Positions 54,761-64,000 of a DNA stretch of 64,000 nucleotides are shown here, piece after piece. The DNA lies in contig CM048747.1 in the NCBI GenBank assembly GCA_026315105.1, forward strand, positions 281,547,654-281,611,653. Direction: 5' to 3'. A model generated the notes under the pieces. That model saw only the letters and a program-made list of their open reading frames with translations, was not told the origin of the DNA and made no database searches. Positions within the stretch are counted from its first letter, which is position 1; each line of letters begins with the position of its first letter. A program made the translations under genes and the position numbers. This DNA comes from Locusta migratoria. Taxonomy: Eukaryota; Arthropoda; Insecta; Orthoptera; Acrididae.

Positions 54761-55049
54761 TAACCAAAACAGTGGTGAGCGTCGTTTCCATGGAAAACAC
54801 CACTTAGATGGTGAAATAGTGTAGCTACACTAACCAGTGCCCTAGTTGCGTGAGTGGTATAGCTGCAGTATGTATACATCTCTTGGAGTGTTCGCAAGCG
54901 AGTTACTGTGACAACTGTATACAGTGCAGTGAAGTCATGAAGAGAAGTAATCCTACACATGTGGTCCAAATATTAGGGTCCAATTTGCGACATACTGCAT
55001 ATGGAAATGACATCGGGGCCAGGGATATCGAGTTCGCGGGTATATATAA
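54761..55049. other. No assigned gene
   Basis: A 68-codon frame (54850-55056) containing LECSQASYCDNCIQCSEVMK, cysteine-rich, then SNPTHVVQILGSNLRHTAYG. It stops just before the open frame at 55050. Could be part of the same unknown sequence; no family recognised. Confidence 0.3.
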
Positions 55050-55319
55050 TACATAGTAATTCAGAAATATATTGGTGATGACACAATATACGACGTTAAG
55101 CTGTATAGATATACGGAATTTGAAGGGCAGGCGGAACCTGAACCTCCAGAGCAACATGAACAGTCAAGTTACAGTGAGTACGAACACTCGCCAACCAGAA
55201 ATACGAGATCCAGTGTATTACAATATATTTATGACAGCGTACTAGAGGACATTTATGAGGACTATTACAATCGTGCCTTCAATACCTACAAGGACTACAA
55301 GGTGCCAAATCACAAGTGA
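55050..55319 (+). CDS. Unidentified acidic, tyrosine-rich open frame (89 codons)
   Basis: Open from a stop at 55047 to TGA at 55317, with no ATG at its start. Reads YIGDDTIYDVKLYRYTEFEG, then a Pro/Glu/Gln stretch (QAEPEPPEQHEQ), then LQYIYDSVLEDIYEDYYNRA. The codon pattern looks protein-like (few AT-biased homopolymers, strongly acidic). It may be an exon, a transposon ORF or an old viral piece; I recognise no family. The region sits between the SINE tail and a decayed RTE copy. Confidence 0.35.
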   Translation, partial: YIVIQKYIGDDTIYDVKLYRYTEFEGQAEPEPPEQHEQSSYSEYEHSPTRNTRSSVLQYIYDSVLEDIYEDYYNRAFNTYKDYKVPNHK

Positions 55320-55459
55320 ATGTAGATGATCGTTATTTTATCGTGAAACTTCACTGTGTGATTTACAATGAATTTGCTGCATCTGAGGATAAGCCTGTGT
55401 TGCAATATTCTTGGCGAGAGCCAGGGTATGACAAAGACATACCAACATCATCATTTTAA
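55313..55459 (+). CDS. Unidentified open frame overlapping the previous end
   Basis: Starts in another frame at the end of the preceding ORF: VNVDDRYFIVKLHCVIYNEF then ending KDIPTSSF, stop. A +1/-1 shift between the two would make one longer polypeptide, so they may be parts of a single frameshifted gene. No motif recognised. Confidence 0.3.
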   Translation, partial: QVNVDDRYFIVKLHCVIYNEFAASEDKPVLQYSWREPGYDKDIPTSSF

Positions 55460-55964
55460 AACGTAATTACTGTGGCTTTTGATATTGAACTGCGTGAAAG
55501 CTAAAGGATTTGGTATGTGATAACGCGGCTTTAGTGAGGTTTGCACATTGTTCTCTCTGTTTGCTATCATCACTCCATCGAAATCCCGCATCAGCATTTT
55601 GAGGACTAATATAAGCACTTTCAGGTATGTGGTACTGCTGTGTCGGTGTGTTTATTTCGCTATTACAAGTGCTTCAAGCAGAGAGTTTTTGACGATGTGT
55701 AGATTCATTGACGCCATTAAATTTCATATCATTTCCTTTGTTTATCCCTGTTAAAATGTTACTTGAGGTACAATGCAACGTTTTGCATGGAAACGACGCA
55801 CGCCATTGTCCTGTTTATGACTGCCTGTTATTCCAAGCATGGTTTTGTGCGGTCCCGAGCGTTAGACATCAAAGGTGTCCCTTGTTAGAGAAAAATTCGA
55901 ATCAGCCATTCATGCAGATATCATATATACGTTTTAAGTTCACCGGTTACGTTTTCTTTATAAT
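55460..55964. other. No recognisable gene
   Basis: Short frames at 55548-55754 and 55708-55968 with hydrophobic character; no motif. Confidence 0.35.
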
Positions 55965-56270
55965 TTGAACTCGTATTTTCCAAATAGATTGCAAGAAAAC
56001 ATTAAAGAAACTGCTTCTGTTGTAAATCAATATCTTGTATCGAAACTTCCAGCCTCTTTGATATCACAGCAATATGAATGCTTGCTTGATTTGACATCAC
56101 ATGTTGAGATAAACGCAAAGTTTGAAACGAAGCAATCGGGCTCCGATATTTTTGTTTACACTACCGGAAGAATTCAAAATCTTATAGATGAAGCAAAACA
56201 TATTCTTATGCCTTTCTTATGCCTATACCACCATGAACCACAGACATTGACGCAAAGAGCCTTACCGTAG
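55965..56270 (+). CDS. Unidentified open frame, 101 codons
   Basis: Reads NRLQENIKETASVVNQYLVS, KLPASLISQQYECLLDLTSH, then IFVYTTGRIQNLIDEAKHIL. Predicted mainly helical by eye. Its end overlaps the start of RTE leader sequence at about 56262, so the C-terminal codons are probably not original. No family recognised; could be a broken exon or a mobile-element ORF. Confidence 0.35.
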   Translation: MNSYFPNRLQENIKETASVVNQYLVSKLPASLISQQYECLLDLTSHVEINAKFETKQSGSDIFVYTTGRIQNLIDEAKHILMPFLCLYHHEPQTLTQRALP

Positions 56271-59200
56271 GTGCAACCATAGCGGAGGGGAATCTGTGGA
56301 GAGGCCAGATAAACATGTGGTTCCTGAAGAGGGGCAACAGTCTTTTCAGCAGTTACAGCGACAACAGTCTGAATGATTTACTGAGATGGCCTTGTAACAT
56401 CAGCTAATGTGGCTTTACCACACAGTTGCTGCGAACGGCTGAAAGCAAGGGGAAACTACAGCCATTACTTCTCCCGAGGACATCCAGCTCTACTGTATGA
56501 ATATATGATGATGGCATCCTCTCGGGTAAAATATTCGGATGTCCTGGCGGCGACTACTTAGAAGGATGTGATCATCAGGAAAGACAACACTGGCATTCTA
56601 CGGATCGGAGCGTGGAATGTTAAATCCCTTAATCGGGGAGAGAAAACTTAAAAAGTGACATGGATAGGTTGAAGTTAGATATATAGTGGGATTAGTGAAG
56701 TTCGGTGTAAAGAAGAACAGGATTTCTGGTCAGGTGAGTACAGGATTATAAATACAAAATCAGTTAGGGGTATTAGAGGAGTAGGTCTGATAATGAATAA
56801 GAAAATAGGAACGCGGGTAAACAACTATGAGCAGCGCAGTGATCTCATGATCGTAGACAAGAAAGATACGAAGCCAACATCGACCACAATATTAAAGATT
56901 TATATGCCAACTAGCTCTGCCCATAATGTGGAGATCGAAGATATATATGAGGAAGTAAACGAAATTATTCAGACAATTAAGGGAGAGGTAAACTTAATTG
57001 TGACGCGAGACTGGAATTCGATAGTAGGAAAAGGAAGGGAAGGAAAAAATAGTGGGTGAATATGGACTGGGCAAAAGGAATGAAAGAGGAAGCCGCCTGG
57101 TAGAATTTTGCACGGAACATAATCATAAGAAACACTTGGCTTAAGAATCACGAAATAAGGTTGTATAAATGGAAGAGACCGGGAGACACCAGAAGGTACC
57201 AGATAAATTTTATAATGGTAAGACATAGATTTCGGATCAAGGTTTTAAACTGTAAGGCATACCCACGGGAAAAAAGATTATGACCATATATTATTGGTCA
57301 TAAACTGTAGGCTGAAACTGGAAAAAATGCAGAAAGGTAGGAAAATAAGGTGATGGAACCTGGGTAAATTGAAGGAACCTAAGTTCTTGAGAATTTCAGT
57401 GACAGAAACAGGGAGAAATAAAACAGTAGAAGAGGGATGGGTAGCACTGAGAGATGAAACAGAGAAGGCAGCAGATTACAAAATAGGTAGAAAGTTAAGA
57501 TCTACAAAAAATCCTTTTGATATCACAGGAAATACTAAATTTAATCCATGCAAGGAGAAAATATAAACATGCAGTAAATGAAACAGGCGAAATGGAGTAC
57601 AAACAACTAAGAAATGGGATTGAGAGGAAGTGCAATAGCTAAGCAGGAGTGGCTAGAACGCAAATGCAAGTCAGTAGAAGAATGTTTAAATAGGAAAAAA
57701 AACAGATACCTCCTACAGGTAAATAAAAGAGGCGTATAGAGACAAGAAAAGCAGCTATATGAATACAAAGAACTGAAATTGAAAACCAGTTTTCAGCAAA
57801 GAAGGGAAAGCTGAAAAGCAGAAAGAATATATAGAGGGGCTCTACAAAGGAAATGAACTTAGAGATAATATTGTAGGAAGTGAAGAGGAAGTAGATAATG
57901 ATGAAATAGGAGAGACTATACTGAGAGAAGAATTTGACAGAGCACTTAAAGACCTAAGTCGAAACAAGGCCCCTGGAGTGGATGACATTCCCTCAGAACT
58001 AGTGAAGTCTGTGGGAGAGACAACAACGACAAAACAGTTTCACCTGGTGCGTAAGATGTATGAGACAGGGGACATACCCTCAGACATTAAAAAAATGTAA
58101 TAATCCCCTTTCCAAAGAGAGCAGTCGCAGACAGATGTGAAAATTACAGAACCATCAGTTTAATAAGTCATGGTTGCAAAATTTTAAGACGAAAGCTGGA
58201 AAAGGTGGTAGAAGCTGACCTCGGGGAAGATCAGTTAGGATTCAAGAGAAATCTAGGATCACGGGAGGAAATCCTCACTTTAAGGCTTATCTTAGAAGAT
58301 AGATTATGGAAAGGCAAACCTACATTTCTAGCTTTAGTAGATTTGGAAAAAGCTTTTGACAATGTTTATTCGAATAGAATCTTTCAAATTCTGAAATCAG
58401 CAGGAGTAAAATATAGGGAACGGAGGGTTATTTACATCTTGTACAAAAACCAGACAGCAATTATCAGAGTTGAAGGGCATGAAAGAGATGCAGAGGTTGG
58501 GAAGGGAGTAAGACAGGGTTGTAGCCTTTCTCCAGTGTTATTTAATTTGTACATTGTGCAAGCTATAAAGGAAAGCAAGGAGTAATTTGTAGAAGGAATT
58601 AAAGTTCAGAGTGAAGAAATAAAATCATTGAGTTTTGCCGATGACATTATAATTCTGTCAGATACAGCAACGGACCTGGAAGAGTATTTGAACGGAATGG
58701 ACAGTCTGTTGAAAGTTGCACACAAGATGAACATTAACAAGAGCAAACAAGGTGTAACGGATTGAATTCTATGTCAATCAGGCGATGCAGAAGGACGCAG
58801 ATTAGGTAACAATAAAGGTGGTAGATGAGACATGAAATGCAAAATGGCAATGGGAAGAAAAGCGTTTTTGAAAATGAGAAATTTGTTAACATCGAATATT
58901 AATTTAAGCGTAAGTTAGTCCTTTCTGAAGACATTTGTGTGGAGTGTTACCTTGTAAGGAAGTGAAACATGTTCATACAAAGGGCGGACAGGAAGCGGTT
59001 AGAGGCTTTTGAAATGTGGTGTTACAGAAGAATGCTGAAGATCTGGTGGTCGGATCGCGTAACTAATGAGGAGGTACTGAACAGAATTGGGGAGAAAAGG
59101 AATTTTTGGAATACCTTGACTAAAAGAAAGGATTGACTGGTAGGACACATTCTTAGACATCAAGGAATTGTGAATTTAGCATTGGAGGGAAGTGTGTGGG

Positions 59201-59352
59201 GTAAAAATCGCAGAGGGAGACCAAGAGAGGAATACAGTAAGCAGATTCAGAATGCCGTTCTTATGAGGAGATGAAGAGACTTGCTCAGGATAGAGTAGGA
59301 GGGAGAGCTGCATCAAACCAGACTGCGGACTGAAGACTACAACAACAACAGT
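56262..59352 (+). mobile_element. RTE-type LINE, second copy, decayed but with 5' leader
   Basis: From 56545 on it parallels the 16-19 kb element (TTCGGATGTCCTGGCGGCGA, ATCATCAGGAAAGACAAC). It has an additional 5' leader upstream (CCGTAGGTGCAACCATAGCG to GGCATCCTCTCGGGTAAAAT). Coding pieces: MNKKIGTRVNNYEQRSD (56793-57059), then 58205-58585 with GEDQLGFKRN, DLEKAFDNVYSN and GVRQGCSLSPVLFNLYI. FADD is SFADDIIIL in another frame near 58632. Ends GAAGACTACAACAACAACAG. Many stops and indels. CAACAGTCT occurs at the 3' end and again at 56354 inside the leader; I do not accept it as a TSD. Confidence 0.9.
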
Positions 59353-59455
59353 CTCCGGTTACGAAATAAAACAGTCACAGCTCATTGGTATCCTCGTTTC
59401 CTTCGTGAACCAACTTAAAGCTTGTAAAAGTGTCTATAAATATTTAAATATCTGC

Positions 59456-59461
<6 letters not shown>

Positions 59462-59499
<38 letters not shown>
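59462..59499. repeat. Poly(A) run, 38 bp
   Basis: A38 about 110 bp after the RTE tail. It could end a separate retrocopy; no gene body recognised. Confidence 0.9.
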
Positions 59500-59503
<4 letters not shown>

Positions 59504-59764
59504 GATCTGCAATGCTTGCTGCATTTACTTTCAAATGCTTTCTGTTATTCTTAGGGTTGTTTTGTTTGTATGTGAAGTTTCATGTAATGTCCAATTGGTG
59601 AATAAGAGAAACATTACAGTAATTGAAGATAATATCTTGTACGCCTGAATTGTGAAACTACCTTGCTTCTCCAATAATACTGTCATTTTATGTACCAAAT
59701 ACAGTATATATCTGCGATATAAAATTTATTACTTCACCTTTAATTGTACTTTTTAAAGGTGTTC

Positions 59765-60245
59765 CATCTACATCTATATGGATACTCTGCGAGTCACATT
59801 GAAGTGCATGGCTGAGGGTTCATCGAACCACTTTTATGGTATTTCTCTACCGTTCCATTTTTCTGATAGCTCGCGGAAAATAGGAACAACTAAATCTTTC
59901 TGTTTTTTATATGATTTCTCTTATTTTATTATGCTGATGATGTATCCCCTTTGTATGTGGGTGGTAACGATATATGTTCGCATTCTGAAGAGAAAGTTGG
60001 TTAAAAACATTGGAAATAGACCTAGTCGCAACGAGTAACGCCTTTCTTTTAATGATTTCCACCCCAGCTCGTGAATCATTTCCGTCCCACTCTCCCCCCC
60101 CCCCCCTATATAGAGATAACACAGAACAAGCTGCCCTTCTCTGAATTTTCTCTAAATCGTCCGTCAGTCCCAATTGGTGTGGATTCCACAATGTCCAGCA
60201 ATATTCCAATATAGGGCGCACAACTGCCAATTTTTGCACCATGCA
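59765..60245 (-). mobile_element. CR1-like LINE 3' end
   Basis: Minus strand: VRPILEYCWTLWNPHQLGLT, DDLEKIQRRAACSVLSLYRG, then 3' non-coding sequence similar to 20815-21330 (ATACTCTGCGAGTCACATTG). A C13-rich run at 60096-60109 lies in it. Truncated at about 60245. Confidence 0.85.
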
Positions 60246-61125
60246 GATATCTTATGTCAAAACGTTTGAGAATTCCTGGTTTAAAGGGATAATTGACTGG
60301 TTAACCAATTAATAGCTCGATTATGTTGTTACCCTGTACGATCGATTACACGTTTATTCCTGCCTGTCGGCGCTCATGGCCTCGTATGATGTCCAGCTTT
60401 ATGCCTTGAGGACGTCTGTTGCAAATCGTCCTCCTTGAAGCGTGGTTTTGCCAAGCTTGCACGTGAAATGATTTCTTACATGAATACTACGTGAAGGTAC
60501 TCCATGTATTCTCGTTGTCTGTCTCACTTCTTGTTGGCATTTCTCTGCAATCAGATAACTGATTCAGTGGTTTCCTGTGGCCTTACTTTGTCGCTTGTTC
60601 CAACCAGCACTTTTCTGCGCGACACATTTCAGCGTCAAGGTGGCCGTCCACCCTCGCTCTAATTAACAACGTAGTGCTTGTTATTGAAGAAACTATAATT
60701 CCCTATTAAGTAACTCGTTTGTGATGAGCAAATATCGCTCACGCGCCTGTCTAAGTGGCACGGTTACTGTAGAATTTAGTAAATGGAATGAAATTCGCAA
60801 AGACTTGATGTCCGGCTACTGATATGTCCCCTGTTTACTATCCTTTTAAGGTGCTCGGTGGAATTTCGCTGCAGCTTCACACCTCACTCACCACTGTTTA
60901 CAGTTTTGTATTCTTCCTCCACGCTTGTATGAATATTAATTTCTCATGAATATGCATAGCTCCCAAGTGGTGCGCGTTTTTTATATGTATTTATTGTAAA
61001 TTTGCACTTACCCCCCTCTTGCATCTGACCAGGAAAAACACATACAAAAGATATAACAAAAATTACTGTAATAATAAAATAGTAAAAGTTGACGATCATC
61101 TTAATATATATAAAAATTGAGTTAT
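60246..61125. other. No recognisable gene
   Basis: No motif or repeat recognised in about 880 bp. Confidence 0.4.
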
Positions 61126-61129
61126 TTGT

Positions 61130-61560
61130 GCCTATATTTCACTCCGAAGCCAAAACTACACATCGCAGACGAATAGTGTTTGTATGCGGTAGTAGGTATC
61201 AGTTTCCCATTGTGCGCTATGGTGGTAGAGGGTTGATAACGATAGGGTGGTCGAAGATGTGGGAGTTGAAAGTTACCGACTTGTATAAAATCCTGCATGT
61301 GGCTGTCAATATTTTGCTCTTCAGCAAAAACTACAAAATGGAGACGAACGGTCTCTCTGTGTTGTTGTAGTACAAAGTCTCCCGTTGTACACCATAGCAT
61401 TTCCGTGTCAATAGCTACAACTGATCGGAAGATGTAGTGGTTGAAATTCGTCAGCGTATATAAAATTCTTACTGAAGACCAGCGATGACTTGTGACACAA
61501 TAATAGCAAAGAGATTATATACGGCGAAATGTAATGCACATTCTTCAGTTGTTTTTCTGC
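61130..61560 (+). repeat. Dispersed repeat with internal ~170-bp duplication
   Basis: Two successive, diverged modules (about 61130-61300 and 61310-61480), each with AAAACTACA, an ACGAAYRGT-like block, a GTA-rich block, a GRAGATGTRG-like block, TTGAAA and TATAAAAT in order. The second extends into GACCAGCGATGAC, matching 45200-45560 on the opposite strand. Confidence 0.65.
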
Positions 61561-61622
61561 AACAAGCGTACGAATAAAAAAGAGTACGTATTGTACTTTG
61601 AAAAGTAAAACTACCAAGAAAG

Positions 61623-61787
61623 ATGCCAAAGCGTATGAAAGAAATTTCGGATTCTGGATCCGTTTCTAAAAGACAGAAAACGGCGCTGAAAAGTGAATCT
61701 ACCGACGATAGAAACTTTAATTTTGTAGACGTTGTAATTTTACATTGTAGGTATCAGCGATTTTTCGATATTCCCAACGCTAAGTAA
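61623..61787 (+). CDS. Small unidentified ORF (54 aa) ending at a splice-donor-like site
   Basis: ATG at 61623 in AAAGATGCC context. MPKRMKEISDSGSVSKRQKT is basic with two Lys/Arg clusters, then VDVVILHCRYQRFFDIPN. The stop lies in TAAGTAAGTG, where GTAAGTG at 61784-61790 is a good 5' splice-site match, so the coding sequence could instead be spliced onward. It could be the first exon of a gene or of the transposon that contributes the adjacent repeat. No family recognised. Confidence 0.3.
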   Translation: MPKRMKEISDSGSVSKRQKTALKSESTDDRNFNFVDVVILHCRYQRFFDIPNAK

Positions 61788-61915
61788 GTGAAATAGGAGA
61801 TGAACGGTTTTTTGAAAATATATTGCTATTCAGGTAATTTTGAAGAAAGAATTACAAAACTTCCAATTTCGATGAGTAGAAATTGTACCTAAAAAACGTA
61901 AGAAGTTAATAATTG

Positions 61916-62204
61916 ATCATGCAATGAAGGCTTTCACGACCGGATGTCATAGTTGCTGGTAGAACTTTCGGGTTATAAGACCGTGGTCCATAAAACTTTT
62001 CAGTTTCATCTAACGTTTCGTCCAGAGCGGCGCCGGACGTCCTCAGAAGTCTTCTTACTTGCTTTGAGTCTTGTCAGTCGGCAAGACGCAACGCAAGTAA
62101 GAAGACCTTTGAGGATGTCCGGCGCAGCTCTGGACGAAACGTTAGGTGAAACTGAAAAGTTTTATGGACCACGGCCTTATAACCCGGACGTTCTACCAGC
62201 AACT
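61916..62204 (-). mobile_element. Foldback element with 12-bp TSD in a LINE
   Basis: Arms 61951-62070 and 62095-62204 complementary over most of their length, with a short unpaired end 61916-61950. Direct repeat AGTTAATAATTG at 61904-61915 and 62205-62216. Removing the element and one repeat restores the endonuclease frame. Modules: minus CTGAGGA then CGTCC...TGGAC then GAAACGTTAG; plus TTGAGGA then TGTCC...TGGAC then GAAACGTTAG. The unpaired end (GGCTTTCACGACCGG) is the complement of the 42-kb element's tail. Confidence 0.88.
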
Positions 62205-62487
62205 AGTTAATAATTGGTTCCTTTCATCGGCCTCCCCATTCTGACGATACAATAGTAGAAAGGTTCAAAGAAAACCTGTGTCAAATTGTAAACACATACC
62301 CGACTCATACAATAATAGTAGGTGGTGATTTCAATTTACCCTCAATCTGTTGGCAAAATTATATGTTCAAATCAGGAGGTACGCACAAAACATCGTGCGA
62401 AATTGTACTCAACATATTCTCTGAGAATTACTTCAAACAATTAGTTATGAACCAACTACAATTGTTAGTGGACGTCAAAACACACTT

Positions 62488-62679
62488 GCCGCAGTGGAGT
62501 AGCTGAGCGGTCTAAGGCGCCTCGCTGCAGAGCGCGCGGTTGCTCGCCGTGGAGGTTCGAGTCCTCCCTGGGGCATGGGTGTGTGTGTTGTCCTCAGGTT
62601 AATTTACGTTAGTTTAAGTAGTTTGTAAGCTACAGACTGATGACCACGCAGTTTCGTCCGATAGCTTTACAAACATTTG

Positions 62680-62714
<35 letters not shown>
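62488..62714 (+). mobile_element. SINE-B, full length with long T tail
   Basis: GCCGCAGTGGAGTAGCTGAG head, GGAGGTTCGAGTCC B box, body as SINE-B, then about 30 T. Perfect 11-bp TSD AAAACACACTT at 62477-62487 and 62715-62725. Confidence 0.95.
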
Positions 62715-63633
62715 AAAACACACTTGATCTCTTTGTAACAAATAATCCTGAGCTCATAACCAGCATCAAAACGGATACAGGTATTAGTTAACACAGGGCG
62801 TCGTACCGAGATTGAATATCGAAAGTCTCAAAGTTACCAAAAATAGAGAAAAGTATATTTGTTCAGAAAAGCAGATAGAAACAAACTTGACTAATAACCC
62901 AGTGGCTGAGTCCGATAGATTTACAAACAGAAACAAACTAAATTGCTTCTTGGAAGATAGTCTCGACAAATTCCAAACCCTAAACGTAAGTGTAGACCAG
63001 ATGTGGTTCCAATTCATAGTAGTAGTATCGACAGCGATTGCTAGTTTATACCAAATTAATAAAAGAAATTGGTGATCACCCTTGGTACAGAAAAAGGTCA
63101 GGACACTGTTACAAAAACAGCTAAAAGGCATACAAAATTTAAACGAACACAAAATCTGGCGATCCTACACAGAAGCTCGAAATGTAGCGAGGACTTCAAC
63201 GCTATATATCTACAATACTTTCCACAAAGAAAGTTTTTCTCGAAATTTTACTGAAAACCCAAAGAGATTATGGTCATATGTCAAATAGAGGCAAAACACA
63301 AACAATACCCTCACTACGTGATAGAAATGGCGATTCCACTGATGACAGCGCTACTAAAGCAGAGTTACTAAACACAGCTTTCCAAAACTTATTCACCAAA
63401 GAAGATGAAACCAATATATCAGATTTCGAATCATCGGTGTAGTGAAACAATTGAAATCACTTAACAAGAACAAATTTTCTGGTTCGGATTATAAACCCAT
63501 TAGATTTCTATTTGATTATGCTGAAGCGATAGCTCCTTATTTAACAACAACTGCTTGGTCAGCGAAGTGTCTGTACCAAAAGACTGGAAAATTGCTGAGG
63601 TCACACCAATATTCAAGAAAGGCAATAGGAGTA

Positions 63634-63829
63634 TAAATCAAATGTTTGTTAAACTTATGGGACTTAACTACGGGGTCATCAGTCCTTAAACTTACAAACT
63701 ACTTATGAACTACTTACGAACTAGGACGGCACAAATATTTATGCCCGAGGGGGGATTCGAACCCCCGACCGTAGTGGCCGTGCTGACCGTGACTGGAGCG
63801 CCTCAGTCACCTCGGCAACGGCGGCCGGC
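63634..63829 (-). mobile_element. SINE-A, full length
   Basis: Reverse copy; perfect 11-bp TSD CAATAGGAGTA at 63623-63633 and 63830-63840; splits the RT start of the LINE (KKGN/RS...NYRP). Confidence 0.95.
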
Positions 63830-64000
63830 CAATAGGAGTAACCTACTAAACTACAGGCCTATTTTATTGACGTCAGTTTGCAGCAGGGTTTTGGAACATA
63901 TCCTGTATTCAAATGTTATGAATTATCTTGAACAGAATGACCTATTGACACAAGGTCAACGCGGATTTGTTCATGTCAAACACAACTAGCTCTTCACTCA

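Larger units (their letters stand above)
61800..64000 (+). mobile_element. CR1-like LINE interrupted by three elements; runs off the window
   Basis: Pieces of one ORF2 in order. KKLIIGSF then HRPPHSDDTIVERFKENL meet across the foldback. Then IIVGGDFNLPSICWQN (endonuclease GDFN), LDLFVTNNPELITSIKTDTG after the SINE-B, and KWSYVK-like linker near 63265 in decayed frames. TPIFKKGNRS then NLLNYRPILLTSVCSRVLEH meet across the SINE-A, followed by QNDLLTQGQRGF. Each insertion has its own TSD. Stops and frameshifts are present between 62800 and 63450. It is the same broad class as the fragment at 1-1233. Confidence 0.9.

Noticed and set aside
56354..59362. CAACAGTCT as TSD of the second RTE copy
   Set aside because: The 5' occurrence lies inside sequence that belongs to the element's leader, so it is coincidence or part of the element.

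Overview
This window looks like repeat-dense intergenic or intronic DNA from a large animal genome. The best guess is an orthopteran insect (grasshopper or locust type). The reasons are the abundance of two tRNA-derived SINE families, an RTE-type LINE with an (AAC)n tail, CR1-like LINEs, Tc1/mariner relics, a Penelope-like element, and the absence of any recognisable host gene, rRNA or operon. The species guess is an inference; nothing in the sequence fixes it.

Layout. 0-2 kb: a CR1-like LINE piece joined to a mariner relic. 2-3 kb: two SINEs. 5-9 kb: two large foldback (palindromic) elements, an RTE-like LINE relic split by a SINE, and an inverted pair of a third SINE type. 9.7-11 kb: SINEs. 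12-14.4 kb: a transposase relic cut by a palindromic MITE, then two LTR-like sequences facing each other around a LINE fragment. 14.7-22 kb: a mariner relic, a nearly intact RTE-type LINE (958 codons open), a LINE 3' fragment split by a foldback, a Tc1 relic and a CR1-like LINE split by a SINE. 22.2-30.6 kb: a higher-order tandem repeat in which arrays of an 87-bp minisatellite alternate with 723-bp spacers; a Penelope-like element with an open RT/GIY-YIG frame sits in it. 32.6-40 kb: SINEs, Tc1 relics and a CR1-like LINE. 41.9-46.7 kb: a foldback carrying a SINE, a dispersed repeat, a tandem duplication and two solo core modules. 47.7-48.4 kb: a possible Mutator-like transposase relic. 49.7-54.7 kb: a 5.0-kb LOA/I-like LINE with ORF1, endonuclease, RT and RNase H, inserted in a SINE with a 12-bp target-site duplication (TSD). 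55-56.3 kb: unidentified short open frames. 56.3-59.4 kb: a second, decayed RTE copy. 59.8-64 kb: a CR1-like 3' end, a repeat and a CR1-like LINE interrupted by three separate elements, each flanked by its own TSD.

The elements do not form a pathway; they record nested insertions. Two observations stand out. First, the foldback elements share, in their arms, a CTGANGA - short hairpin - GAAA(C) module resembling a hammerhead-ribozyme core. The same module lies in the non-coding 3' region of the Penelope-like element, and four of the foldbacks are flanked by 12-14 bp direct repeats. Second, the 87-bp minisatellite (29 codons) is a tandem amplification of a coding segment of a LINE ORF2 C-terminus. 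The flanking spacer and the sequence after the last repeat carry the adjoining parts of that same ORF.
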